64,000 bases of DNA from Diatrype stigma. Lineage: Eukaryota; Ascomycota; Sordariomycetes; Xylariales; Diatrypaceae. Each line of letters starts with the position of its first letter. Within the stretch, counting starts at the first letter, position 1. Shown here in pieces: positions 22,594-34,759 of this stretch. A model generated the notes under the pieces. It saw only the letters and a list, made by a program, of their open reading frames with translations, searched no databases and was not told where the DNA came from. The stretch is taken from positions 248,001 through 312,000 of the forward strand of contig JAKJXP020000007.1 of NCBI GenBank assembly GCA_022225965.2, read 5' to 3'. Both the position numbers and the translations under genes were made by a program.

Positions 22594-24136
22594 CGTCACG
22601 ATAGCGAATGTGTATGGTTCGGAAACTGGTACAAAAAACGAGTGGAATGGTTCGAAACAGAGCACAAAGAGTGAAGAGCCTTCAATGGCGCATAGGCACG
22701 GATACCATATACCAGTGGCCCGAGGGGAGCAGTGAAGCCGACCCCCTGACCCATATATATATATATACAGAGATGGATTCAGATTCTAGACCTTATAACC
22801 GACTAGTTAAAGGCTGATCCCAACAACATCCATCCATCCATCCATCCACATCCCTATGTCCAAAACAGGGGAGGGAAGGACCGTCGCCCTTCCTTGCCCA
22901 TAGGATCTATCTATAACCAACCAAGTAGGTCATGGCGTTCGTTCATGACACCACCTCCTTCCTACCCTCGTCGATGCATGCATCTTCATGGAAAAGCGCA
23001 GCTATCTGTGAGCTGGCCGGATCAGCCAGATGTACCTGCATAATCGAGTCAAGTTCGCAGGCCCGGGATGGTGCCGGATCTGATCTGATCTGCCCATGTG
23101 GGCTATGGCTACTGATGAAACAATGCCCAACGAGCTAAGGCGGAGAGGATAGCCGACGTCTGAAATGCGATGCAAGCCCACTGCAGCCGTACTGAAACGA
23201 AACTGTGTGGCGGTCGGTAGGCGTCCTGGTATACTGGAAGAAAGTGATGTGATGGCGTTTGGCCCCGACGGGAAGAAGAAAAAGGAGAGGAGAGGCTTGG
23301 TCTCTTCTCCTTTTCTTTTTCGTTTCTTTTATTCTTACATTTCCGCGTGGCAGGCGAGGATATCTTTCACTCGTTGTCTCCCTGTCAATGTCATTGGAGA
23401 TTCAAGACTCGACTATCAGTCCCAGAGTCCGAGGCACATGAAGCAGCAATTACAAGAAAGCTTAGGGGATTCAAGTTCACCGGGATAGTCGAGCGAGCTG
23501 TTCGTCTGTCACACTTTGAACTTGATAATAATTGATAGAATGCTTTGTCCTGTTTACTTCGCATCGGTGTGGTTGCCTATACCGGCAAGTTCTATACGAC
23601 GCGATATGCAAGGGCGAGACATGGCGATAAGCAGGGTACAAGCTATCAGTAATCAAGGACTGTTGATAGGTCGTTTCATGCTCTAGGTCTTGAAATATAA
23701 CAGCTCTTTTGACATTGGGGGTTGCCCTGAATTATTTTCTCCCATCAAGAACTACCAATCGGATGCTTCACCCGACATCCTTCACGTGGCACATCTTTCA
23801 CGAGACAAGGCGCCTCGACCTACATTAGGAGTGGCTCAATTCAATTGGTATTCATACCAGTTTCCGTTGGGGGGCGATTGACTCGTCCAATAGCAATACC
23901 AGATTTTGTGCCTGATATGATCCAGACATTTGGGCGTAGCTAGCACACCAATATTGATGCAAGTGATGCCACGTCTTTTGTTGAAGTGCTGCTGACTGTG
24001 GTCTGATATATATGAACCGTGAGGGAGCAAGGCGTCATAGTGCAACGCGAAGATTATAGCGTTTGTCTGACGACCCAATGGAATGAGATGGGATTTTAGG
24101 ATGTGTGGCGTGAGCGCTTTCTGTCGGTTCGCCCTC
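22594..24136. other. Intergenic, no gene seen
   Basis: Promoter of the DUF1996 gene and 3' flank of Dbr1. Contains CATC repeats near 22830 and a TATATATATA run near 22755. Short frames between 22900 and 23900 have no recognisable content. Confidence 0.55.
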
Positions 24137-25960
24137 TCACCTTCTGGAGCCTCCCCGGCCTCCACCCCGGCCTCCACCTCGACCTCTACCCCGACCTCTA
24201 TCCCCTCCCCGTCCACGATCGAAGCCACCGCGAGAAGCACCCCCTCTCCCACCCGAACCGCCACTGTTCATTCTCGGCTCAGAAGGAGCAGGCCCATTAG
24301 CTTTCCGCTCAGCTCTTTCTTCGCTGCTAGCATCCCAAAGGTTCGGCACTCCGACTAGCTCGCAGTACGCCACCGTTTGAGGATTGGTGTACTCATCCGG
24401 CTGATGGTCGACACTCTCCGGATCTCCCTTCATGTGAGGCGGGGCAGTTATGGTGAAATTCTCAGGAACGTCAAGCCGCCCCTTTTGCACAATGTTCTCT
24501 TCAACCCATGCCCTCTCTTTATCAATCATTGGTGCATATACTTCTTCTCCTAGATCAGGAGGGGTTTGCGCCTCTCGGTCACCGATGATAAGATACGGTG
24601 CAAACACACGTGTAATTGCTAGCCATTCAGGGTCATACTGCAGGCGGTAGCGTTTACTCTTGGACTTGGATGGTGGATATGTGGTCAAGTCAGCTGGATT
24701 GACAGGGGTCGCTTCTAAAACCTGCAAGAAATGTCGCCCTGGAAGGCATTTATCCAATGCTAGGAAACGCGTCTCGGTGTTTGTGATTGTCGGCGGCACG
24801 GGTTGACCTGGAATGCGCTTGGGCTGTGATTCCGGCTTTTCTGGTTCCGGTTTCGTGAAAGAAGCTGGAAGTTGCGCTCGGAGTTCATCCGAAACGTCCG
24901 TGTTGCCTGACGGCGCGGTTTCCACTGTGTTGGAGGCAGCTTCCGGAGATGGTTCATCCTCCTCCATATCCAAGTCTATTTCATCGGGGTTGGCTGCAGA
25001 TTCTCCCACATCCTTGGCGTCCTCGGACTCGTTGGGCTTAGTAGCCACAGCAGGTGGTGGTTGAGCCGTCGGCTCATCATATTTCTTAATAGCTTCAAAT
25101 TTGCAATGCAGATGGGCTGAGAACCAATAGGCAGGTCTCAGCCGGTCCATCATATATGTTGCTGCCGGGTTGCCGAGAGTCCCATCATTGCTGTCCTGTC
25201 TGAATCTAGGCTTCTTTTTGAATAAGGAATTAGCATTGCCGTGTTTCTCGATTTCCCTGGGCCAATCGTGGCTCAAGCCAATGTCAGTCTGCTCTCTCAG
25301 TAGTAAGAGCTTGCGCACGTCGATCTCCCGAACATGATAGAAGCTCTTGATGTCGTCACGGTTGAATGGTAGTCGCTCAAAATGTGACTTGCGGTAGTCA
25401 TATCCCTTCCAAATGCCACTCAGACCGGCGATTCGCAGAGGGCCAAAGCGTAGGACGTTGGCTGCGCCCATGTAGTAAATGTTGCGCGCAACCCAACCCC
25501 CATAGTAGAGCTCCCAGAGATGCGAGCTAGCCTCGTGATTTCCATGAATGAAAATGGTTGTATATGGTGCCGTCTTGCCGCCCTTATAATATTCAGGGAA
25601 GTCGGTGAGTTCACGGTATTTTGCCGGCACTGACATTACCGACAGATCGGCTGCATTCCGGACAGCCTTGACGAAGGGGGGGCCGGAGTTAGCTAATTGG
25701 CCTCAACAGACTGAGATCTAAAAGAGGGGAGCAAACCTCAAAATCCCCTCCGATGATTAGGAGATCTACCCTGTCCCATGCCCGCTGCTTGCACGAGGCA
25801 GCGACTGATTCGTAGATGGCATCGAGCGTGCCATGGCCCTGTGGTCCAAGTTTGTCAGTCAGCAACAAGACCTCGTTCCACTCATTTGGCAGGAATGCAA
25901 ACTCACGCAACCCTCAACGGCAATTCTGACGCCCTGAACTTCCGCCGTGCGGGTACTCAT
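24137..25960 (-). CDS. DBR1: RNA lariat debranching enzyme
   Basis: Exons 25960-25907, 25838-25737 and 25666-24137 give 561 residues. The metallophosphoesterase motifs are present: the N-terminal EGCGHG, GGDFEA, FIHGNHEASSHLWELYYGGW, LSHDWP and SAHLHCKFEA. Dbr1 hydrolyses the 2'-5' bond of excised intron lariats in the nucleus so that they can be degraded. The second half has a long acidic/Pro-rich linker before the Dbr1 C-terminal domain (FLALDKCLPGRHFLQVLE), and the tail is an RGG-rich, probably RNA-binding, extension. Intron 2 ends in CAAG after an AGCTAAC branch site. An eight-base tandem repeat lies 38 nt upstream of the start codon. Confidence 0.95.
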
Positions 25961-25997
25961 CGTCGCTTATGTGTTGTAAGTCAGCGACGAGTGCGTA

Positions 25998-26053
25998 GGT
26001 AGGGAGGTAGGGAGGTAGGGAGGTAGGGAGGTAGGGAGGTAGGGAGGTAGGGA
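25998..26053. repeat. Octamer tandem array GGTAGGGA
   Basis: Seven exact copies of GGTAGGGA, ending 38 nt upstream of the Dbr1 start on the opposite strand; in the Dbr1 transcript sense it reads as CCTCCCTA-type repeats. Confidence 0.95.
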
Positions 26054-26789
26054 GGTATGTAGGGTATGGTATGTAAGGTATGTAGGTAGGAGGTAGGAGG
26101 TAGTCGGTGATGCTAAACAGCGTCGCTGATGTTTGCATGTGCTCATCCACCCTACCGCAGGTACGTACCTTTTTGGTAGTAACTTCCCCCGCTATGCTGC
26201 CACCTCCCTGTATAATGAGGTGTGCCGTTACTACAGCGGAGCCTGTTGGCACCTATAATGAAGCCTGTTGGTATGAGGCGTGCTGTAACTGTCGACAATC
26301 CGGACTGATATACGCGTTTTTGAAGCGCGATCATTACCATCGTGGAGGTCTTTCCAATGCGATTTTATCCCCTAGTCTCCAGGTCCAATTCGGTAGATAG
26401 TCTGGGCAATACCTTAACATGTTAGTCCCGTTTCAGTAGGAGCCGCTCGTAGTATAGGGTCGTACATAGTAGTATACGCCCATGGTATACTACAGCTATT
26501 TTTCTCGCCTAACTAGCAGCTTAAGACGGAAGATGCCAATGGAATTCAAGATGCATTATAGGAACCGTACCGGAGGAAGACTCGTGCAAAGCAGCCTGGT
26601 AGATCTCCTTCAATTCATGGCGCTTCCTTCGTAGCTACCTAGGTAGAGGTAGTCTAGGTAGAGGTATTCTTGCCATGAAAGTATGTAGGTATCGGTAAAA
26701 TTTGTAGCTATAAATTGTAATCGTGCTTATCGGAAGGTTAGTGCAACATGTAGAATAGCGTGTCAAAGACCTACCAAAGGTCTGGACTC

Positions 26790-26842
26790 TCATTCTCACT
26801 CTCACTCTCACTCTCACTCTCGACTCTCACTCTCGACTCTCA
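26790..26842. repeat. CTCACT-type tandem repeat
   Basis: CTCACT units repeated about five times, then two CTCGACTCTCA variants. Confidence 0.9.
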
Positions 26843-28432
26843 ACACTTGTGATACTAAAATTACATCATGGACCGCCAACTTTTCCAGAAGCTCACTCAC
26901 TACTCCGCGATATGTAGGTACGGCTCTTACTCACCTCGTAAGCAACTGCAAACCTAACCCATCGATCTAGGGTAACTGATGCATACATGGATAACTGATA
27001 GATACCCGCTGAGAAGATCATGAGTTAGGTCCGGGTACCCCACCACCTAGTAGCTACATACCTAGGTACATCCCTACATGTAGCTACAGCTGACCACAGC
27101 CGAAGATGCCTACCTACATTGTGTATGTATGTACATACAAGGTACTACATAGCATCATCTTGGTGGGCTCCAGGGCTTTTCTGATTCAAGATCGGACAGC
27201 CCGAGCTGTCAGGCTGTTAACCAACAATTCCTCCAACCAACAAATTTCGATTACTTGTTCAACATCTGCTACAGGGAATAGTTTCTCCAGGTACCCGGGC
27301 AGCTGGGACGCCTAGTCCAGATCAAACATCTAGATCAGCTGCCCGAACATGTCACGGGACTCGCTTTCAATAACCAATGCGAGAACGAACATCATCCGGA
27401 CCAGAACGCAATAATAACCTTGCTTACGAACTGAGACGAAGTAATCGACTCCCTACCTGTGTACTTACCTACCTACGTATACATCTAGGGGAAGGAAATC
27501 CTAGCTACCCAGGGCTACCAGGTATTGTACAAGATCGTACAACGGGGGACTGGTTATCAAATTGTTGGAAATTAGTCCTACTGCGCTGCTGCCCATGTCA
27601 CCAAACCGGCTGGAATTCGCGAGCACGCACGCACGGCAGGCCACTGCAGCACGCGTTCCAAATTGGCAGATTGGATGTTTAAGTAACTTAGAGTGTGGGG
27701 TAATGCGATAGATCGGCACGTAGCCCCTGCTGAAGCTGCAGCCCTGATTTGTCTGAGCATGAGGAGCGAATTGCGCTCACAAGTCCGACATGCGAGAAAG
27801 CTTCGTGCTGTTCATGCTCGATACGCACAACATACGGACACTGCGGGAGATATTGGGAAGGTATAAGAACAGCACCCGGGGGCACCCCTCTCTCCTTCGA
27901 CAGCCAGCCTGAGCACGTACGTAATGCAATCTACGTGTATCATTTATGTTCATTGTCATAGCGGCCGTAGGTTATCTGCCAGGTTACCTAGTACTTTATA
28001 GGTATACTTTATAGGTATCCAGCCGCATGAGGGTCCAAGCCGATAGGGGGAGGCACTTCTAGACTTGAACAATCCCTGGCAGGCCCGGAGGATGAGGTAG
28101 GGGTTGATCGAACACATAATAACTGCATTAGTGTTGGCCGCAGACACACCCGCACCATCACACGCATCAGAAAACAGATAAATACCACAACGTCACACCC
28201 CTGCATTCAACATTTGGAGTTTCAACGGGTTCCCTCTCTTCACCGCAATTAGGCTTTGCTTCTCGTATTTAACCTTTGCGACTTTATCTAGCGAGACCGG
28301 TGTTGGCCGACAAAGTGTCCTTCCGAGAGCTTGATGTGTCTAGCTCTGGGTATACATCATTCCATTGTATTGTGCTCTCGAGACCCAGCCACAGCCTCAA
28401 CCCTTTGATCTTGTTCTTTACCCCAAGGCGCA

Positions 28433-29329
28433 ATGTCGCTCATCAACCTTCCCGTCGAGGTCATCCTCGAGATCGTGAGGCATATAGAATCATGTCGGGA
28501 CATGAACTCATTTCTTCGCGTCAATCGCGGCCTCTACTCCCTTCTGGGCGATGAGCTGTACATCAAGAACATCAAGCAGCAGAACAGCGTCGCCCTGATC
28601 TGGGCGGCCGAGCGCGGCCGACCCAGCACCGTCCGTTACTTTCTCGCGTTGGGGGCCAACCCCAATGCCCAGCTCAACACCCCCTTCGGCGGACGGCGGA
28701 CGGCACTTCACGCTGCCTCCCGGAAGGGTCACTTCCGCATAGTGCAGATCCTGTTAGACTACGGCGCGAACCCGCGCGTGGAGGATGCCTCGACCAGGAC
28801 GCCGCTCTGCGAGGCCCTGTGCGCCGGCCACGAGCGGGTCGCTAGGCAGCTGGCGAGACACACGAAGGATTTCGCCTCGTTCATCGCCATACGCAACATG
28901 GCCTTGTCGCCCATCCACGTGGCCGCCCGCCTGCACAAGTACAACTCCATCCGGTGGCTCATCGAGGCGGGCCAGGACATCAACCAGACGAACTCGCAAG
29001 GCAAGACGGCACTGCATTTCGTGCTGTCATCGGGCCTGACGGGCGACGATACGTTGAGAGTCGCAATGGCGCTCGTGGACATGGGGGCGAACTTCGGGTG
29101 CGGCTCCCACTGCGCGCCAGACGAGGCGGCAACAAGGGCCCGGCATCGCGGGCTCGCCAGTCCCACGCCGCTCGTGAGGTGCTTCTTCGAACGCATCTCT
29201 TGCCGCTGCGGGGTCGAGACGATGACCAAGTTTCTTGAGAAGCGCAAGACGTCGAAGTCCTACAAAGGCTGGTACAACGTCGACACTGTAGCGAAGACGA
29301 GGATAGCGCTACTTGGACACGCTCTCTGA
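28433..29329 (+). CDS. F-box and ankyrin-repeat protein
   Basis: Single exon, 298 residues. Residues 1-40 (MSLINLPVEVILEIVRHIES) form an F-box, the Skp1-binding module of SCF ubiquitin ligases. Ankyrin units follow: ALIWAAERGRPSTVRYFLAL, ALHAASRKGHFRIVQILLDY, LCEALCAGHERVARQLAR, PIHVAARLHKYNSIRWLIEA and KTALHFVLSSGLTGDD. The C-terminal part is Cys/Arg rich without a known domain. It is probably a substrate adaptor; no target can be inferred. The sequence is intact and GC-rich compared with its flanks, in contrast with the ankyrin relic at 5 kb. Confidence 0.85.
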   Translation: MSLINLPVEVILEIVRHIESCRDMNSFLRVNRGLYSLLGDELYIKNIKQQNSVALIWAAERGRPSTVRYFLALGANPNAQLNTPFGGRRTALHAASRKGHFRIVQILLDYGANPRVEDASTRTPLCEALCAGHERVARQLARHTKDFASFIAIRNMALSPIHVAARLHKYNSIRWLIEAGQDINQTNSQGKTALHFVLSSGLTGDDTLRVAMALVDMGANFGCGSHCAPDEAATRARHRGLASPTPLVRCFFERISCRCGVETMTKFLEKRKTSKSYKGWYNVDTVAKTRIALLGHAL

Positions 29330-32300
29330 GAGATGATATCTCTCTACCCTTTCACTTGGATTGCAGCAATAACCGATCGTCTTTACAAACGGCACTCGGA
29401 ATTGAGCTGGACAAGGCATGATGGACTACTCACTACAACTAACCCGTCCACCTCTCGTGGCACGCTTCTCGTCATACGCCAAGACCCAAAATAGTTGAAA
29501 CTTAGACCGGTTGGTCTTATCCTTCCCATGAACACATGAGGTGCTTCTGGGGTAACCGTAATCGATCGCCTCGCCACTGCATCGAATTGTTTTACCCTTC
29601 ACTGAAGATGACCTGGTTGGGGGTCTTTCACGAAATTCATCATAGTAGGGGCTTACTTAAATATGTATACCACGATCCTACAACACAGGAATCACTAATT
29701 CACCTTATGACTTGAGCTGTTCCATATTGCAAGAAACTTCTGGTAGATAAAGTTATTATATCCTTCTAATATCCGTCCAATATCAGTCCCGAGATTCTTG
29801 GCCATATCTTTGCGCAACCTGGTGCTAGTTGTAAAAACTAACAATGTTCAATACTATACCAAATCAGCTTCTCTACAGCGGCTGTTTGACCTGCTAATAC
29901 TACCTCGTCGCTTTACCGGACCCTCGCGACCGGGCCGGCAGCGAGCCCCCTCTTATGAAGCCCTTTCCCGGTACCGGCACCATACCCGGGGCCCCTCGGA
30001 GCACATAAGCGAGGCACGCCAATAATGTTGCTACTGAAGGCCGGGGGCTGAGCCAAACCTCATGCTTCCCAAGCACCACCAACGCCCGGCCCCGACTAGC
30101 GGTTTGCGCCCCCGGGATAGGACAGAACTAACTGCTGTCGCCATGCTCCTGCACTAAGTCAGGGAGCAGATGCCGATGCTAAGACAGAACACGGGCGGCG
30201 CGACCTCTACGTGGTCTTTGGACTTCCCCGTGTTGCTTTCGCCGTCGCTGCCGTCGCTCGGCACCGCTTACCGTGAGTTTCGACGATCGATGCGTGCCCG
30301 ATGGCGCAGCCCCGTCGCATCACGCTTCATCGCTGTTGGCAATCCCATGCCCCCCCTTTTCTTCGGGCACCATGCTGCAGCAGGTGCTTCAGGACATGCA
30401 TGGCCGTGGCGCGGTCGCGCCCGAGGCCGCTGCCCCGGCGCTGGTCTGTCGTCATCTTGCAGCGGGAGCCGTGGTGGAAAGACTGCGAGCGATGTGGCTG
30501 ATCAAGGGGCTACTGGAATGGACGGACTGAAGTTGCCGCCTCGAGGATAGGTAGGTACGAGGAGGTTACGCGTAACATATCGGGTAAGCAATGGCAACTG
30601 TAAGTTCAATGACACAAGGTCATAACTCATAGCTCTTGTAATCATACCGCATACTATGTAGATCTGACCAGTCGTGTCCATTCAAGACAGGAGATGGAGA
30701 TCACCTTCGATAGCAATCCGGTATATGATTCCGAGGAAGCAATTCGCTACTTACAGCCTTTTTCGAGAGTATTCGTCCTAGGCCATGACAAGATTCTCAG
30801 GATGCCTACTCATCTAATAGGCAAATTAAGATCGTAATAAGTGTCCATACCGGGATAGCACCCTTTGAAGTGTACGAGGCAATATACGGAGCAGCGAATG
30901 GATACTATGTTAATATTTGATGAATAGGATAACAAATACACCAATCAACAAAGCTGTCGGAAGATGCCAGTGGCGATCAGCCTAACTACCAGGAAGCTGG
31001 CTTCGGCCGACTACAAGAGGCCGATACCCCGAGTCTAGGATCTTGACCATGTCTTGAAGTCTAGTGGAAATGATGCGCGTAGAGTTAGGGATATACAGTA
31101 TCCACTATAGGCTATCATATAACGTTATGACCCAGCCGGACGATCTAACACAGTCCGTGCATTGTAACTGAGGGCTCGAGTTACCCTTTCTGTTCCTTTC
31201 AAAGGGAAAGGAGGAGACGGAGAGAAGAAGAAGAAGAAATTGCAGTTTCTAAACTTCCAGGCAAGGCAGAAGAACAAGTGGCAGGCGACAAGATACTGCC
31301 CAGGTGTTCGGCGGCACGGGCCCGGCCGGCATTTGCCTACTCCGAGAGCTCCTCTCCCGCTAACACGCAACGATAGGTAGCGTCCAAGACCCCGACCGAA
31401 CTGTCGGCGGGCCCGCTTCTCGAGGTAAGGTACGTATGTAGGTGAGCGCCACCTACATATCTGAACAGACCCAATGCTAGTAGTTGGTCGTAAGGTACTT
31501 GATAGCCTTCTCGGTGCTCGGGAGGCTCCCGGAGATGTATTCGTATAGGTAGGTATTCCCATCCACTGTCCGCTCCGCGCAGTTTCATGCACATGTCAGG
31601 GGCCAGGCAGACAGACTATTGAAAAATCATACGTATATTGGCTTGCCTACTACTAGTACATAGTCAGTCCTGGGAGAGGATCCTGCGCGTCCCTAGTTAG
31701 TCTACGTAGACACCCCCATACGGAGAGACGCTCCAGACAGGCGAGCGTTGTTTCTAGTAATAAGAACGAACATATGGATCTTGCTCTAACCCCGCAGCTA
31801 GTTTCCATTGCATCGAACTATTGCGTCTCGCATCGCATATTGCATGGCGGAAATCAAAACCTGCCGGTCCCATCATCCCCACGCGACCTGATATCGGGGT
31901 CGGGTCCAGTTGGGTGGTGTCCCGAACAACCGGGTCGCTCCACCCCATATGTTGGTGGACCACACATACGCGCACACACACTCTCTCACCTGATGGTTCC
32001 TACGTAGTCTAGACTATGCAACCGAATGTTCAATGTTGTAGTAGTACGAGTGGAGCTGACTATAGGGTATGGAGACTGGGCAGCTGGGTACTAGCTGGGT
32101 ACAGGGATATTACCTATGTTCTTGCTCGCTGTCGCTGTCGATATAGAGCTGGAGAAATACCCAGTTACATGGTAACTACAGCCAGTCAGTCGGTCAGACA
32201 CCAGCTAACTACCTACCTAGGTAATTATGACGTTAGTCGGCAGCGCTGCCGCCAAGAACCACAGCGCACTGTGGATCCGGGAATTCCTCGGATTCTTAAG

Positions 32301-32649
32301 GGGCTGCGGACAATGCCTATACCTAGACAATTGTGATTCGAACGCACACCTACGATTAGTTCTATCTATCTGGTACATATGTAAGTACGAATGGACATCT
32401 TCAAGAACATGAAGAACGTTACGTAGGTAGCTGACAGTGGTTCATCTCTGTCGTATTTGGCAATTGTACGGCGTTAACGGCTTTAGGTATGCCAGGTCGG
32501 GCACTAGGGTCCACTTAGCCACTGTAGTTATTTATCAGGCACCATGAAGAAATCCCCCCACATCGACATTCCTTTTCAATACAACCACCTTTTGATGTAA
32601 CAATCTCGCAACTTTGAGAAGAACAGTTCATTATACCAAGTAGTTAAAG
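29330..32649. other. Long intergenic interval
   Basis: A GC-rich island (about 29910-30540) ends in a frame reading MLQQVLQDMHGRGAVAPEA to a stop at 30530, which might be the last exon of something unrecognised; evidence is too thin to call a gene. The rest is AT-rich with a TACCTAGGTA palindrome at 32214. A GAAGAAGAAG stretch lies near 31225. Confidence 0.5.
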
Positions 32650-34539
32650 ATGGCGGAATCGGTAGTACCAATCAGCGTTCGAGGGCGTTATCTCTGGAAA
32701 GGCGAAGACCGCGTAAGTTGGAAGAGCTTCTTTCCCTCTATTTATATATATTCACATATTTATCTATCCAAGAAAGCCCACTTTGCAAAGTGCTACAAGC
32801 GGTGCGACTAGCTCACCATCGCCTGCTACATATTACATATATGTGTATAGTTCATCATCAACGGCGTGGTGTATCAGCCCCACAGCGTCTCTAGCTCGCC
32901 GCCAGAAGAGCGGCCTTCGATTCCGGATCCGCTAGTCGACGAGCGACTACAAGAGCTGCGGGACAACATACCTTTGTTCAAGGAGCTAAGGCTGAACACG
33001 CTGTTCGTCGGTGTGTTTTATTCCCAACTACCTGTTCTGCGAACCCATGCGAGAACACCGTCTGACAGGGTGAGCAGACTTCGTCGATCCGAGTAAGAGC
33101 CACGATGCAGCAATGGACATGCTCGCCGAAGCCGGCATCTACGTGATCACTGTAAGCCCCTCTAAACCCATCCCCACTCGCTATATTTTCCAGGCGTATG
33201 TAGGTACACATTCAGCAGCAGCCCACTCGCTAACCTGAACGGAGCAGTGTCTCTCAACGCCCCACAAAACCATCCTGAGGAGCGCCCCCTTCGAGTCCTA
33301 CACGGCGGACTTGCTGCAGTCGGCCTTCCGGGTTGTCGACTGTATGTCCGCATACAATAACACGCTAGGCGTTCTCGTCGCGAATGCGGTCATCAACTCG
33401 TACCCCACGACCGTCGCGGCGCCCGTTGTGCGTGCCATCACGCGCGACGTGAAGCGGTATATGGTGCTAGCGGCCGAGGCCGACAACCAGAGGATTCTAC
33501 CGGTGGGCGTCAGCTCACCGCACAGGCCGAGCCTCATCCGCTGCCAATTTGAGTATTTCTCGGCGGGCGATGAGAAAGAGGCCATCGATTTCTTTTCGGT
33601 GGGTTTTGCCTCTTGCTCCCCCCCACCCCCCTCTTGCCACCATTGTTGATAATCCAGGCATCGTTCTTGTTAACCTTGCTGCAGATTGTGCTGACAAGGA
33701 GGGGGTCGTTGTTTTGCCCTGCTTATTCTAGTTTAATTGCTATAGCTGGTGTGGGCAGTCGTCCATAGCTATGTCGAATTACGATTCACTAGTAGGTTCC
33801 GCTATTCTTATCGGAAGACCCGTGACACTCTTTGCTCCGGTTCTGACGGCGCGTGCAGGTACGAAAATTCGAGGATACACCTATCCCGATATTCTTCTCC
33901 GAATACGGGGCAAAACTGCATGCCAGCGGCCGTCTCTTCGCTGAGACGCGTGCCATCCTCTCGTCGTATATGACGGACACGTTCTCTGGGGGCATCGTGT
34001 ACGGCTTTTTCGAAGCAATCCAAGGCTACGGTCTGGTGAAAAGGCACGAGGATGGGAGCATTGAAAAGCTCCCGGACTTCAATAACCTTCGGGAGAGTGT
34101 TCAGGCTTGCGCCGAGTTGAAGCACAACACCTCGCTCGAGGCACCTGCTGGGTGTGAGACAGGTACGCCGAATCAACATAAGATGCCTGCATATAACCAA
34201 CGGGTAAGCATGATCTCTGAAACCACCTGCGCCTTTTCTGGCGTATTTGCTGTGACCCACGCTGTCGTTCAACAGAGTTGTCTCTTCCAACATCAACCCA
34301 TCACCCCCTAGGCATTGTTATCGTGTCCAGAAACAGAAGTAGCTGATTTCAACCAGTGGTGGAAGGCGAAACCGGAAATCCCTGAAAGTCCGCTGGATTG
34401 GGATGAGGTAAGGGAGCAGGTCGAAGATAGGCAGTGGGTTGATGTCGGGGATGAGATGCTGGATCTCCAAGTCGAAGACCTCGCGGCTTCCGTATGGCAG
34501 AGGTTTCGGATCGATGGAACGGGGCCGCGCCTGGACTGA
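32650..34539 (+). CDS. GH72 (beta-1,3-glucanosyltransferase)-like protein, probable intracellular pseudoenzyme
   Basis: Exons 32650-32712, 32851-33010, 33078-33151, 33248-33598, 33732-33791, 33859-34203 and 34312-34539 join in frame (426 residues). Family hallmarks: PISVRGRYLWKGEDRFIING, DPLVDERLQELRDNIPLFKE, AEAGIYVIT, RDVKRY, ILPVGVSS, SWCG, IPIFFSEYG, SGGIVYGFFE and YGLV. Known GH72 enzymes (Gas/Gel/Phr) are secreted and often GPI-anchored. Here there is no signal peptide, with an in-frame stop nine bases before the ATG, and no GPI signal. The Asn-Glu of the acid/base motif reads ANAV, so Glu is replaced by Ala146; the nucleophile Glu251 remains. Several family cysteines are absent (YFSAGD, SEYGA, HDAAM). 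It also lacks the Cys-rich X8 module and has a unique acidic C-terminal extension. Confidence 0.82.
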
Positions 34540-34759
34540 CGACTTGAGCGTTAGATTGCTGTAATATGAACGGCTATATTTAAGAGATATAACATTTCGC
34601 TCCAACCAAATGCCGAAAGTAGATTGCACATATATATACATTGAAGGGAAACGTAAGAAATCATAATTGAGACGTGACGTGATTTGTAACTTAAGCGGGC
34701 CCGGGATTCAATATGAGAACTCGAAAACTTACAGGCCGGATTGCTGACGAGGGAGTCAA

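Larger units (their letters stand above)
25961..28432. other. Intergenic with several simple repeats
   Basis: Holds the 5' flank of Dbr1 (GGTAGGGA array), two exact TACCTAGGTA palindromes (26636 and 27059), a CTCACT array near 26790-26840 and the promoter of the F-box/ankyrin gene. No supported coding frame. Confidence 0.6.

Noticed and set aside
30170..30550. GC-rich frame in the 29.3-32.6 kb interval
   Set aside because: No recognisable family, no convincing start or splice partners, and overlapping frames are equally open.
33684..33731. Alternative acceptor at 33683 in the fourth GH72-like intron
   Set aside because: Using it leads to an in-frame stop soon after; TTCTAG at 33731 restores the SWCG motif.
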